Source: Zizania palustris (lineage: Eukaryota > Streptophyta > Magnoliopsida > Poales > Poaceae). From it: a DNA stretch of 64,000 nucleotides. The stretch's first letter is position 1; each line of letters opens with the position of its first letter. The stretch covers positions 84,004,162-84,068,161 of the forward strand of contig JAAALK010000079.1 in NCBI GenBank assembly GCA_019279435.1, read 5' to 3'. The notes beneath the pieces were generated by a model, which saw nothing but the letters and a program-made list of their open reading frames with translations, was not told where the DNA came from and did no database searches. Position numbers and translations under genes: made by a program. This document shows, piece by piece, positions 47,626 through 59,387 of the stretch.

Positions 47626-47645
47626 TGATTTGTAAAACATAAGTG

Positions 47646-50177
47646 TCAAGAATACAGAGAATGATACACAGATGTGAAGCAGAGCAGTTCCAATGGTATT
47701 AATCGGAAGCTAGTTTAAGGTATAAAGGTGTGCAGAGATGTAATAAGCCGTTTCAAAATGTCTCCACAGAATAAAAATTGATTAATGATTGCAACCAAAA
47801 AAGGAAACTTTCTAATGGAGATGTTAAGCATTGGTGCATGCTCTGGAGCCAACAGAGGCAATGTTCATACGCCGCTCCGATCTCCGGAGGTAGCTTGCCC
47901 TAGCGTCATGCCGGCCAGCTGGCGATGCCCGAGGCCCGACGATGCCTTATTGATTCAATGGATAGTCGTGAGACGTCCAGGGTAGAGGCAAGTGACTGCC
48001 AGGGAGGGGATACGCGTGGGAGCGCAGGCGAACCCAAGGGTAGAGTGGCATATCTGGAGGCGGTACAGGTGGAGGGCACTAGAGGATCTGAGGGAGAGGT
48101 CGCTAGTGGAGCTGGGGGAGAGCACCCGTGCCTCCGCCCGCCGAAGTTCCTTCGCGGTCGCTTGTCATGCTCGTGTGTGAGCCTGGTCGTGCCGCGACGG
48201 CATGCAAGTGGTAGATTGAGAGATATAGGAGGGGAAGGAGAGGGCGGGGAGAAATCTGGGAGCAAGGGTCGGGAGCGGCGACACAAGAAGACCGGCGGCG
48301 AGCACCGGTGGAGAGGGAGCACATGCTGGTAGGGTTAGGCGGGGGATTGGGGATGGGGTGGCCGGATGGGGGAATGACGGGGATGACGGGGACGGGGCTC
48401 CTAGTCCCAACGGTCCAGGACGTTTTCGAAAAAAACGTTGTGTTTTTAGGTTTTAGAGCGCGCTCCTGTTTTCCGAATTTCCTCTTCTTTGTGTAGAAAA
48501 TCTTAAAAAACTGGGGGTACATACGCAAAAACGCAGAGCTATGGAAGGCATGACGTTGGATTTTAACACAATTAGCGAGAAACAGGAGGATTTTTATGCA
48601 AAAATCCAGCGCTGCCCGGGGCGACGTGGCGGCCCGCGGAGCTGCCACGCCAGCCAAAACTCGCTGGAGTTGTGACAAATTACGAAAAGCTGAGGGATCT
48701 TTGTGCAAAACGATGACGTGGCTCATCCTGGAAAGAACAAATGGGGGGAGGTTTAAAGTATATATATGTGTGTGTGAAAAATTCACATGGATTTATTTCC
48801 CAAGCTTCAAAAACTGAAATTAGATCCGACCAAACGTGCAGGTGCAACAACACGTCCATTACTGACAACAGACAAGCACTATGAGTCAAAGAAATTATCT
48901 AAAATATTTTTCAGAGAAAAGGTATTTAAATATTCGAGTGATCTTTATCATACTTGAGTTGAAGCTTCCTTTAATCCTTTATCCAGAAGAAAAAGACTGA
49001 AACTTGCAAAATTAAAACCGACAAGGTGGGACCGTGCGAAACACATCTCAGCCATCAGATGCTAATCCAACGGATATTATGTTGGGTAAATTAGCACTAA
49101 CCCCTAATACTCCGTGTATTTCAATTTCATAATCCCATCTCTTACCTCTTTGAAAGCTCATTGCCTGTACTGTTGTCTCGGAGAGCATTACAGTACACCC
49201 ACACCTCAAGCTTCCAAACCCTAGCACCACCCCCTCACTACTGTAATGACGCACTTCCAGGCTCTAGCGAGTGCCTCGTGACCTTGGCCATGGCGATGCT
49301 CTTCGCGGCAGCAGCAACTTAGGCGCTAGCGACAACCCCGACGCTAGCCCCCTTGTCCCCTCTTCCGGCGATGCCACCACGACACCACCATGCAACCTCG
49401 GCGCTGGTGTCTCCCCCGGCCTAGGCCCCGGCAACTGCTCCCCTAGCCCCGGCCCCCGGTGCCCTTGGCTCTGGTTCCCGCTCCCACCCCCAAGGCCTCC
49501 TCGGCTCCTGCGTCCGTCGCTGCGGCTCCCACCACTGATGTCAGCTCCACCTGTCACGACGCCGATGAACATGGCCCCGTCTCTCAACGCCGAGGTGCCT
49601 CCTCCCCGGTGCCACTGCCGCGTGGGCCACCATGAGTGCCACCGCCGCCCTTCTACTGAGTGGAGAACTAGAGATCCGCCGAGGCAAGGGGGAGGGACAT
49701 CGCCGAGGGAAGAGGGAGGGACATCGCCGAGCTGATGGGGAATCAAGGTGCTGAATTGCTAGTTAGGTGCGTGCGTCGTCCGTACGTAGGACGCACATTC
49801 ACCATGAAGTCCTCTTTTTAGGAGTAGAAAGAAGAAAAATATGGGTGTGAGGTATTCCGAGTAAGAACTAAGGCTAACCCGTACTCCACAAATTGCCGAA
49901 ATGGGTAAGACCTAACTTTAACCGTCTCTTCTTCGTAAATGCATGAAAGTTCATCCTAACGATCGACTGATGAAAACTGATCGGATACTAACGATATTAA
50001 TAATATCAGATCATTTTTTATACTTTTTTGATTGAGGTTTGGATATGAATACGGTTATGGATATTTATAAAAATATTTAGTAGATAATAAACATTCTTTA
50101 AATTTAGATTTTTTTGAATTCCAAAATATTTTAAAAGGTCCCATTTATTTTTAAAATTCTAAAGAAAATATATCATT
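47646..50177. other. Unassigned interval with GC-rich blocks
   Basis: No gene is recognised. GC-rich blocks at 47860-48420 and 49270-49740 are open on both strands (for example 47906-48322 minus, 48103-48786 minus, 49271-49735 plus) and would encode proline/arginine-rich low-complexity chains, so they are not called as genes. A 24-bp unit (GGGAGGGACATCGCCGAG...) is repeated twice at about 49690-49735. Either block could be a captured first exon or promoter piece of the neighbouring Helitron. Confidence 0.35.
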
Positions 50178-50330
50178 CACTACGAAGAAACAATTCTTTA
50201 CCGAGTACCCAGCTCTTTGGGCACTCAACAAGGAGGGTTGTTTGCCGAGTCTTGGTCAAATACACTCCACGAACAAAAAGAATTATCATTTTGTATGAAA
50301 AATGTTTGGAGTGTATGTAATATTTACAAC
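50178..50330 (+). mobile_element. CACTA transposon end fragment
   Basis: Starts CACTACGAAGAAAC and has TTTACCGAGTACCC, GGGCACTCAACAA and TTTGCCGAGTC, degenerate CACTA subterminal repeats. No matching right end was found before the next CACTA element at 50796, so this is a truncated copy. A short open piece at 50405-50510 (RLTEADATFAFYDVACVVMH) could be a captured exon but is not recognised. Confidence 0.6.
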
Positions 50331-51055
50331 TTTGTTTTTCTTTTGAAAATTTTTCTACACTCAGAAAACAACATATTTTATTCCATTTATTTATTTTTTA
50401 CTTTTCCTGTCGATGCGGCTGACGGAGGCAGATGCCACCTTCGCCTTCTACGACGTCGCCTGCGTCGTCATGCATAGCTGCGAGCTCACTAAGTCCACCT
50501 CCACGAACTAATTAATCATTCCATGCAGTGCATGGACAGGATGCCCTGCCCAACGTAGATGAATGAATCCTACTGATGCCACGATGATTTTGAATAAATC
50601 ATTAGATGAAACACAAGAAAATATCTCATTATAATTTATTCATTTTCTTTAAGTGAATCGTTTCGTAATAAGTATGACCTTAAATCTATTAATATTTCTT
50701 TGGGAGTCACGTATAATCTTAAAACTTTTTTACAATCAAAATAAATCTATTATTTTTTACATCTCATGAAAAATTTTGTCATTTTTTCTAAGTTACACTA
50801 CGGGAGAACCTTTGTTTGCCGAGTGCCAAAAGCACTCCACGAAGCCTTGTTTACACTCGGCAAAGGCTTCACCGAGTGTTGTACTCGGCGAACGACGCAC
50901 GACAAAAATGTTCTCAGCGAACAACACTTCGCCGAGTGTTTTTTGTCGGGCACTCGGCGAAAAAAAGAGACAAAAGGAATGGTAGAACCTTGACGGTCGG
51001 TTTTCCGAGTGCCAAAAGAAAGCACTCGGCAAAGAAATTAGTGTAAAATAAAAAA

Positions 51056-51380
51056 AGTTGAGCGCGCCACGGGCGTGGCCGACGACGCGGGCAGGGCGCG
51101 CGACGCAGGGGCCGGGCGGCGCAAGGCGTCGGGCCGGGGCGACGGCGCGAGGGGCCCGGGTCGACGGCGCGCGGCGCCGTGGAGGGGCGGCCCACGGTGA
51201 GGCGCGGCTTCGGGGGCCGGGCGGCACGTGACGCCGGGCCGGGGCGGCCCGCGGCGCGGGAGCAGGCAGGACAGTGTGCGACGATGGGGCGACGACGGCG
51301 ACGGGGCGACGACGACGACGGAGGAGGAGGGAGGAGGAGGGAAGAAGAGGGAGGAGGGAGGAGGAGGATGGAGGGTGGGT
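51056..51380. other. GC-rich island inside the CACTA element
   Basis: About 320 bases of extreme GC content with GGC/GAC/GAGG repeats, within an otherwise AT-rich element. It is open in several frames, so coding cannot be judged; possible captured CpG-rich genic sequence or a transposon promoter block. Confidence 0.5.
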
Positions 51381-51539
51381 GAGGAGTATTTAAAAAAATG
51401 TGAAAATTTTAAAAAAAATTGGCGCCAAGTTTAAAATTTTGCGGGAAAAGGAGTGCGGGAAGGAATTTTTGGTGTTTGCCAAGTGCCTCAAATTTGGCAC
51501 TCGGCAAAGATTTTTTTTATTTTTAAAACTGTGTTTAAT

Positions 51540-52800
51540 TTGTTTGACAATCTTTTTCTCAATATAAATTATAAAACTATAGTGCATAAGGACTAAAAAT
51601 AAACTCAAAAATATAAATATAATTTTTTTGAATAATTTAGTTTATTATTTTATACACTTTTAGCTCAACTTTCACATGTTTTAATTTAAATCCTAGAAAT
51701 ATAATTAAAGAATTAAAAATAGCAAACTGAACTAAACAAATATAAAATTTTTACATGGAATAATATACGTAGTATTTTTAATTTAAAAAAATTAAGATCA
51801 AACAAAAATTTAATCATTAATTTATTTTCAAATCTATCTCATTTCTTCTCTAAACTCCAATTCCTCCTCTCAAAATATTCAATTTGTAAACACTATACAT
51901 GATAACTTTATCGAAACATTTTAAAATTTTTATCACAACATATTCATATCATACCATAACACCATCTCAAGTATAATATTTTTGAGAATTGTTTTGAATT
52001 ATTTAGAATTAAAAAACTATTAAAGTCTACGTTGTCAATAGAGTCACAACCTAGTTTTTTTCAAAATTTATTTCAATTTAGTTCATAAGAACTCAAAATA
52101 TAGAAATAAATATGAATATTATTTTTTATAATTTTTTATTTATTATTTTAGGCACTTGTAGTTCAAATATCACATATTTCAATTTAAATCCTAAAAACAT
52201 ACTTAATGAATTAAAAATAGCAAACTGAACTAAATAAATTTTGAATTTTTACATGATATAATATATGTTGTATTTTTAGTTCACAAAAAATTTCAAGATC
52301 AAACAAAAATTTAATCATTAATTTGCTTTCAAATCTATCTCATTTCTTCTCTAAACTCCAATTCCTCCTCTCAAAATATCCAATTTGTAAACACTATACA
52401 TGATAATTTTATCGAATCATTTTTAAATTTTTATCACAACATCTTCATATCATATCATAACACCATATCAAGTATAATATTTTTGAGAATTGTTTTGAAT
52501 TTTTTAGAATTAAAAAACTATTAAAGTCTACGTTGTCGATAGAGTGTCGCAACCTAGTTTTTTCAAAATTTATTTCAATTTAGTTCATAAGAACTCAAAA
52601 TATAGTAAGAAATATGAATGTGATTTTTCTATAATTTTTGATTCATTATTTTAGGAACTTGTAGTTCAAATGTCACATATTTCAATTTAAATCCTAAAAA
52701 TATACTTAATGAATTAAAAATAGCAAACTGAACTAAATAAATGTTGACTTTTTACATGAGATAATATATATTGTATTGTGAGTACAGAAAAAATTTCAAG
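51540..52800. repeat. Tandem repeat of about 500 bp, two and a half copies
   Basis: The landmark AGCAAACTGAACTAAA recurs at 51721, 52219 and 52722, giving periods of 498 and 503. Flanking text (CAATTTAAATCCTARAAA before, CATGRWATAATATA after) repeats too. Copies 2 and 3 are closer to each other than to copy 1. The DNA is AT-rich and non-coding. Confidence 0.85.
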
Positions 52801-53174
52801 CCAAAACGAAATTGCAAACAACATATAGACTTGAAACAAGTTTTCACACAAAATAAAAAAATATGTTTGCCGAGTGTTTTTTGAAAAACACTCGGCAAAC
52901 CAAGTGTCTTTGCCGAGTTTTTTTTTCAAAAAACACTCGGCAAACTCAAATTTTTTTTTGTCCGCTCAAAAACGCCGTCGTGACACCCGTTAGTCTCTAG
53001 CTTTGCCGAGTGTATTTTTTTGTGGGCACTCGACAAAGAATTGATTCGCCGAGTGTTTATAGTTTGCCGAGTGTTTTTTAAATAACACTCAGCAAAGTAT
53101 CCTTTGCCGAGTGCCCGAGATATTGCACTCGGCAAAGGAGAGGACACTCGACAAACTTTGAGTTTCTGGTAGTG

Positions 53175-54056
53175 TTAGTTAATTAATTGTGTTTCTATGA
53201 TTTCAATTTAAACAAGTAAAATTTTAATTGCAAGTGCATAAAATAATAAACCCATGATATTAAGGAAAATAAAATATAGATTGTATGCTACATACTGAAT
53301 AATCCTAGAAAGTCTATATATTTCAAAAAATTCTTCTTTTATTTTCTCTTATGCTTTTATTTATTTCTTTCTTTTACCTTTCATGGCCGGTCAAGCTTGC
53401 TAGAGTGTGAGACTGTTTCTTTCTATTGATGCAAAAATTACAAGTATCTCTAAATCTTCACACTCGAAGACCTCAGACTGTCTGCTTAACTCCAGGGTAG
53501 GTTCTAAATAACCCTGAAGTGTAAAATGAGTGTGCTAGTCAATTTGATCCTACAATTGACTAGTAAACAAGCATGAGATGTTCTAACTCTATCGACGATA
53601 GCATATCACCATCGACAACGATAGCACATATGAGAATCACAATTCACTAGTATTACTCCATGTGCAACAATAAACTTCATCCATCGGCTATAATGAGATA
53701 ACCCAACACTAACTAGTCTTCACAGTTCAAACTAAACTGATGCAACATAAAGACAGGTCGTTAGGAGCATGAAGATCATGATGAATCCAATCAAAAGAGT
53801 AATGGACAACTCATCGGTTAAAACTTCGATGATCAACATCTCAACATGTCAAACTAGATCTTTCCATATGTGACCTCACCAACACCATGGATTGGACCTA
53901 ACCGATATAGAGTGCCATTGTCGATTGACATATGATCTAATCTAGCTCACTAAATTAAGACGTTGTGATTAGCAAATATGGAGATTGGATCCACAAAGCA
54001 TATATGATAAACGTACGATAATCAATGTATTTAACTAATAACTAGCAAGCCTAATA
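53175..54056. other. Unassigned AT-rich interval
   Basis: About 880 bases between the CACTA element and the small Helitron; no coding, repeat or terminal structure recognised. Confidence 0.35.
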
Positions 54057-54411
54057 TCTTAACTAATATAAAGCGGCCAGATTTCCGTCTCCTCCGTCCG
54101 CTTCTACGGTCTCCAAAACTGTTCTCCGACGCATGCATGCGCCTTCCCTGCGCAAAACGGCCGCTGCGCGCAGCGCCCCACATGCAACAAAAATATCCGC
54201 GCTGCTGCCCGCGCAACGCGCATGATGCATGAAACGAGGGAAAAGAAAAAAATGTATTTTTATATTTCGGTTTTTTAATTTATGTATTTTGCACGAATGT
54301 AATTTGTGTAAAAATCTTTAGTTTCCTGAAAAATCATACAGAAACATAAATTTTACATAAAAACCCTATTATAAAATAAGATTCTGTTGCAAAGCACATG
54401 CATCTGACTAG
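54057..54411 (+). mobile_element. Small non-autonomous Helitron
   Basis: A 355-bp unit starting TCTTAACTAATATAAAG after an A, and ending GCAAAGCACATGCATCTGACTAG before a T. The TC start with a TACTAATATAAAG-like motif and the CTAG end between A and T are Helitron features. The 3' hairpin is weak or decayed. The core is GC-rich; there is no ORF of note. Confidence 0.6.
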
Positions 54412-55404
54412 TACTTAATTAACAAAAAACTACCAAACGAAGTATCCGTCCATGACACGCACAACCAGTCTTTGCCTATTAAGGCCCATCGGTGGGCCAT
54501 AGACTCTTTGTCGTCTAAATCGCATAGTCGATGGTGTACCGATCCAACGTCTAGTGTCAACACTTTCTTCTACCATTCACGGTTGGTTCGGCCTATCAGA
54601 GTGCCAGTCAATAGTGCATTGTGTTGACAATTGGCCCCTGCTAGAGTCGGACACCGAACCTGTGATTCATTCCCAAAGAGAATAACCATTTTGCTACAAT
54701 ATATTTGTGAATTAATTTTGTTTGGGAGCCTTGGTATTTGGGTAAGCATTTCCATCCTTGTGAGTGCGTGTCTGCGTGAGATGTTAAGATCACTTAGAAC
54801 CACCTCGCTTGTTTAGGAAATATGGGAGCCGAAGATCGGCTATAAAAAGAGGGCGAAGGATCTCGATGCAGGACAAATCTAGTGTTTTACATTAGTACAG
54901 ATAGAAGATATTTGGTACACATCTTAAAGCTAATTTAATGGTTATAGATAATTGGGCTGAATGGGCTTGTAAATTCAGATAACCGAATAAGATTTATCCA
55001 GATTGTTTGAATCTGAATTCGTATCTATTGGATACCATCGATGTCAGGTTCATTTTTGTATTCGAAAAAAAATCTGTATTCGAATCTATATTTGAATAAA
55101 AAATCCGGATCTAAATTTGTTACCGAATATGGCTAGAAACTATCCGAGTCACTTTCATCCATACTCTTGACCATGGACAAGGTTAAAAAGGTGAAAGTGG
55201 TCAACTAAATACACTAGAGTGGTGTTTTGTCTTCTGACCACTCAAGTAGACTGAAGCAAACAAAGCTCTCCAACCACAGGTTGGTCATGAGATCACTCTT
55301 TGTGCCCATATGCTCACACAAAGAGAACCCACGTAGAGCACTCCAACTAAACTATGTCACAAATAGGATGAGACACACATGTCGCCCATCACAAAGGTTG
55401 CCTA
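54412..55404. other. Unassigned interval
   Basis: About 1 kb without recognised coding sequence. Near 55000 a short set of GAATCTG/GTATTCGAATC repeats occurs (54990-55110). Confidence 0.35.
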
Positions 55405-56484
55405 GAATGTGAATACAACCCGAGTCTCACTCATAATTAAGTTATGACAGAACTAAAACGTAGCCTAACTAGGACACATACATGTGATGGGTTGGGATAT
55501 GAAGGTGGCCCGTGCAAGGTCCATAACTAGGACACATAATCAAGTTGGGCCAAAGAGGGAAAGTGGCTCATGAGTAGGCCATAAATAGGCTAGCCTAATA
55601 AAGAATGATGTCAACGTCTAGGACACAATTATGCTGGACCAAAATGCAAAACATGCAAAAGTTAGACATATAATTAAGTTGGGCCAAAATTGGAACATGT
55701 CCATAATTGACCCTAAACTCCTCTAGCCTGAATATACATATAGGCCCACATGTGTAACATTAATAAATTAAGTTATAAATGTTAACATGGTGCACAACCA
55801 GCACATAAATAAATTGGGATGTCAATAGGTTGAGCCCCTCAATAAGTTATACCGAAAAAACATGGCCCACAACCTGCATAAAACTAAACTAGGCTGAAAA
55901 TTGGAGTAAGCCTATTTTTAGCACATACATAAGTTTGCCCGAAAAAGAAACATGGTCACATCTGGCATAGAACTAAACTTGGTTATAATAGGACGATGCC
56001 TACTACAACCCATAACTACATTCGGTCATAATAGGACCATGGTCCATAACAAATATATAACTAAACTTGGTTGTAATAGGACGAGGCCCACACATGTCCC
56101 ATAACATAGCTAGGCTAGAACTAGAACATAACCCACAATCGGCCTAAAGCTAAACTAGATCATGGATAGAACAAGGTCAATTTGTGACCAAAGAATAAAT
56201 TATTATCAAATAAGAATACTTCCCATAGTTGGCCCAACACTACACTAGGGCGTAAATAGGATGTGGTGTACCTATGACCCAAAATAAGTTGGCATAGAAT
56301 GGTAACACAAACTTTAATTTGTCTCGCCCATAATTAAGTAGTGATGGAACTAAAAAGTGTCTCACCTAGGATCCATACATACGATGGGTTAGGATAGGAA
56401 TGTGATCCTTGTCATGTCCATAGTTTTATTGGGAAAGTTTTCCAAGTGAGGCACATAATCATGTTGGCCCAGAGCGGGAAAGAT
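55405..56484. repeat. Degenerate repeat field with duplicated flanks
   Basis: The interval is built of diverged units of roughly 50-70 bases around CATAACTAAACTWGG...ATAGGA-ATGGCCCA (clear at 55930-56170). It is bounded by two related segments (about 55415-55565 and 56295-56480) sharing CTCATAATTAAGTWRTGA, GATGGGTTRGGATA and GGACACATAATCAAGTTGG-like text. It looks like an old minisatellite. The right end is cut by the LTR at 56485. Confidence 0.55.
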
Positions 56485-57678
56485 TGAGAGTACATCAAGG
56501 TGCATCTAAGCCTCTAATTAATTTTGGTGTATTAATGACAATTATGATCAAAAGCTACTAATCATATTGATGAGATGTATACAGAGATTTCACAAGAAAC
56601 GGAAAATTAGTTGAAACAAATTTGGAAAAAAGCTCTGTTTAGTCCAAAACAGGCTCAAAGGTTAAAATTATCAATTTACTTTTGAACATGAATCTAGGAC
56701 CGCCGTACTATTAAGAAGGATACATTGGGTTATATTCCAAATTTTGTGCTCAAAGAAAAAATTGAAATCTTTTTGGATTAATTTAAACTTAGTTCTGGTT
56801 TTTACAGTGCAATCGGAACTTCCGATTTAGAACCAAAAATTTCAATTGGACCCTTCTGTATACATATTATTTTGGTCCAGAACTTCCGGTTCAGAACCGG
56901 AACTTCCAATTGGGTTGTTCTGTGTCGATTTTAATTTGGGGCAAAACTTCTGGTTCAAAACTAAAACCTCTGATTAGACCCTTTTGTATTGATTTTAATT
57001 TGGACCTGAACTTTTGGTTCAAAACCAGAACTTCCAATTAGACCCTTATGTCCAAATTAATTTTTGGGCTGCAACCTCCATTTTCTAACCGGGACATACG
57101 ATTAGACCCTTATGTTTTGACTTATTTTTGGGTAGGAACTTTTGAATGACCTTAGCAAAAAATGCTCAAACGGTCATTTCCGGGGTGCGAAATATAAATA
57201 CCCCCTTGGCCCATTTTGAACAGTGTGCTACTCAATCCTAACCTTTGATCTCAAACCCTAGAACTCTCTCTCTCATTCATGTGTAGATCTAGAGACCAAG
57301 CCTATTGAGGTCCTTCAATGGAGACGTAGGATCGGTGGATCTAAACTCCGGGAAATATATCACAAGTATTTTGTGTTCTTTGTATTATTAGTGTTCTTGC
57401 TAGGTCACACTTTATTTTTGCGTGATCTATTAGCTAGCCTAGTTTTAGAGCATCTCGTTGTGTAAAAGTTGGTCCTAACATATTTGCACACACTATTCAT
57501 TTACTTTGTTCAGGAGATAAATTTTACTTTTATTGATTTTTGGGCTAACCAAAACTTCTGGTTACCAGAAGTTCTGCAAACCTCCGCTGACCCAGAACTT
57601 CCGGTCTAGGAAATTTTCAAAACTATCTTTCCGTACGAAAAATTTAGATTGCTTATTCCCCCCTCTAGGCAACTTTCA
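56485..57678 (+). repeat. 5' LTR of element H
   Basis: 1194 bp, starts TGAGAGTACATCAAGGTGC and ends GGCAACTTTCA. The TATA box ATATAAATACC is near 57190. Upstream of it (56810-57120) are repeated AACTTCCGAT/GGTTCAGAACCGGAAC motifs. The PBS follows at 57681 as TGGTATTAGAG, a one-base variant of the initiator tRNA-Met site. Confidence 0.8.
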
Positions 57679-57739
57679 ATTGGTATTAGAGGTCTATTTA
57701 TGGGCCGAAGCAAGCTTCTCGGAGTTGGACTCTTCCTTT

Positions 57740-58810
57740 TGATGAGGTAGTCAAAGATTTGGCTTCATCAAAAACAAAGAAGAGTCTTGTGCTTACAAAA
57801 AGGTTAGTGGGAGCACACTTGTGTTCTTGGTTTTATATGTGGATGACATATTGTTGATCGGAAATAACATTCATATGTTGGATGCTATCAAGAATTCATT
57901 GAGAAATAGTTTCTCTATGAAAGACCTTGGAGAGGCATCATACATTTTGGGCATAAAGATATATAGATATAGATCGAGACGACTAATTGGATTAAGCTAG
58001 AATATGTACATTGATAAGGTTTTTAAGTGGATCAAAATGCGGAATTCCAAGAAAGGCTTTTTGGCAATGTCACATGGTATTTCTCTCAGTAAGACTTAGT
58101 GTGCCTCGACATCTAATGAACTGAAGAAAATGAGTGAGATCCTATATGCCTTCGCGATCGGGTCCATCATGTATGCCATGCGATGTACGCGCCTAGATAT
58201 TTTTATGCTCTAAGTGTTATGAGTAGATACTAGTCAAACCCATGTGAAAGTCATTGGGATGTGGTAAAGAGTATCCTTAAGTACTTGAGAAGAATTAAGG
58301 ATATGTTCTTAGTCTATGGTGGTGAGGAAGATCTCATTGTAAGTGGTTACATCGATGCTAGCTTCCAAACTGATAAGGACGATTTGAGATTGTAGTATGG
58401 ATTTGTGTTCTACCTTAATAGAGGCACAATGAGTTGGAAAAGTTCTAAGCAAGAGACAGTTGCTAGTTATACAACAAAAGCCGAGTATATCGTGGCTTCA
58501 GAAGCTGCGAAAGAGGCTGTTTAGATCAGAAAGTTTGTTTCTAAGCTGGGCGTTGTCCCTAGTGCGTTCAGTCTAGTGGAACTCTATTGTGATAATAGTG
58601 GTGCCATTGCACAAGCCAAGGAGCTTAGGTCGCACACGAAGTCCAAACATATACTTCGGTGATATCACCTGATCTGTGATATTATAGAGAGAGGTGATGT
58701 GAAGATTTACAAGGTGTACATGTGTTTGAACATAGCATATCCATTGACAAAATCTCTATCATGGCCCAAGCATGAGGCGCACTTAAGCTCCATGGGTATT
58801 AGATAGTTGT
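57740..58810 (+). pseudogene. Copia RT and RNase H remnant (paralogue of D1)
   Basis: Encodes FIKNKEESCAYKK-like text, VSGSTLVFLVLYVDDILLIGNNI (catalytic YVDD intact near 57835), FSMKDLGEASYILGIKIYRYRS, then after frame changes the RNase H parts MSWKSSKQETVASYTTKAEYI and VELYCDNSGAIAQAKELR. Stops and shifts make it non-functional. It aligns along its length with D1 (14955-15525 plus 23229-23600) and serves as its in-window comparator. Confidence 0.85.
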
Positions 58811-59387
58811 GTGAGTGAGTTAAGTGTATGTGAAGGATGGTGTCGTGTCTATGCTTATGCAAGTTTGATAATTGTTATCTTGTTCCTTGAATACATGTCA
58901 TTTACATTGATTAATAACTTGACGAATTATTTGTAAAACTCTTTGTTTTATAATAATGTTGTTCAAAATGATCCCTAATCTCATATCGTCATGAGAGACA
59001 GTGAGGAATTTACCCCTTCTTATAACGGGAGAGACATCTATGGGTCCCTCGAGGTAGTTATATTTGAAAAGTGCATGGCCATGCCACAATGACTAAAGAT
59101 TAGTCATGATTGAATCCACTACTTGATCAAGTGAAATGTCGAGCTAACTAATAAGGGTGGCACAAATCTCACCTTGAGCTTGACTGATGTCACGTGGTAA
59201 AAGGATTGGTGCATTAGTATATCAGGAAAAATGATTTTGTATGCTTTCGGGGGTCAATATGTGCTGATAGGTACCACTATTGATGAGCGAGCCAAAAAAG
59301 GTTTTCGGGCAGTGGCCATTTGTGTGTGAAACTTAAGGGGATAGATTAAGAAACTTGCAAAAATTGGATCTTGTGCAAGTGGGAGAT

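Larger units (their letters stand above)
44674..47645 (-). mobile_element. Helitron carrying fragments of two host genes
   Basis: The left border has a Helitron 3' end on the minus strand: a hairpin GGCACCC-GAA-GGGCGCC (44685-44701), seven bases, CTAG, then T (44674-44677 preceded by A on the plus strand). To its right, both on the minus strand, lie an intron-bearing fragment of starch synthase I (about 45195-45555) and one of NAR1 (about 46000-47625). Capture of several gene pieces with introns, in one orientation, is typical of grass Helitrons. The 5' terminus (A then TC on the minus strand) was not identified, so the right limit is only a minimum and the element could extend into 47646-50177. 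No Rep/helicase is visible: non-autonomous. Confidence 0.62.
50796..53174. mobile_element. Non-autonomous CACTA (En/Spm-type) transposon
   Basis: A 2379-bp element. Its ends are CACTACGGGAGAACC and, inverted, CACTACCAGAAACTC, with TSD TTA at 50793-50795 and 53175-53177. Both ends carry many subterminal copies of TTTGCCGAGTG in both orientations, the binding-site type for the CACTA accessory protein. There is no transposase or TnpA-like ORF. The interior has a GC-rich block (51056-51380) and three AT-rich tandem repeats. It would depend on a transposase elsewhere. Confidence 0.92.

Noticed and set aside
48103..48786. 227-codon minus-strand frame
   Set aside because: Low-complexity, no recognised motif, overlapped by open frames on the other strand; likely chance in GC-rich DNA, though a captured exon cannot be excluded.
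49264..49746. 160-codon minus and 154-codon plus frames in the same place
   Set aside because: Both strands open through a proline/glycine-coding GC-rich repeat; no reason to prefer either.
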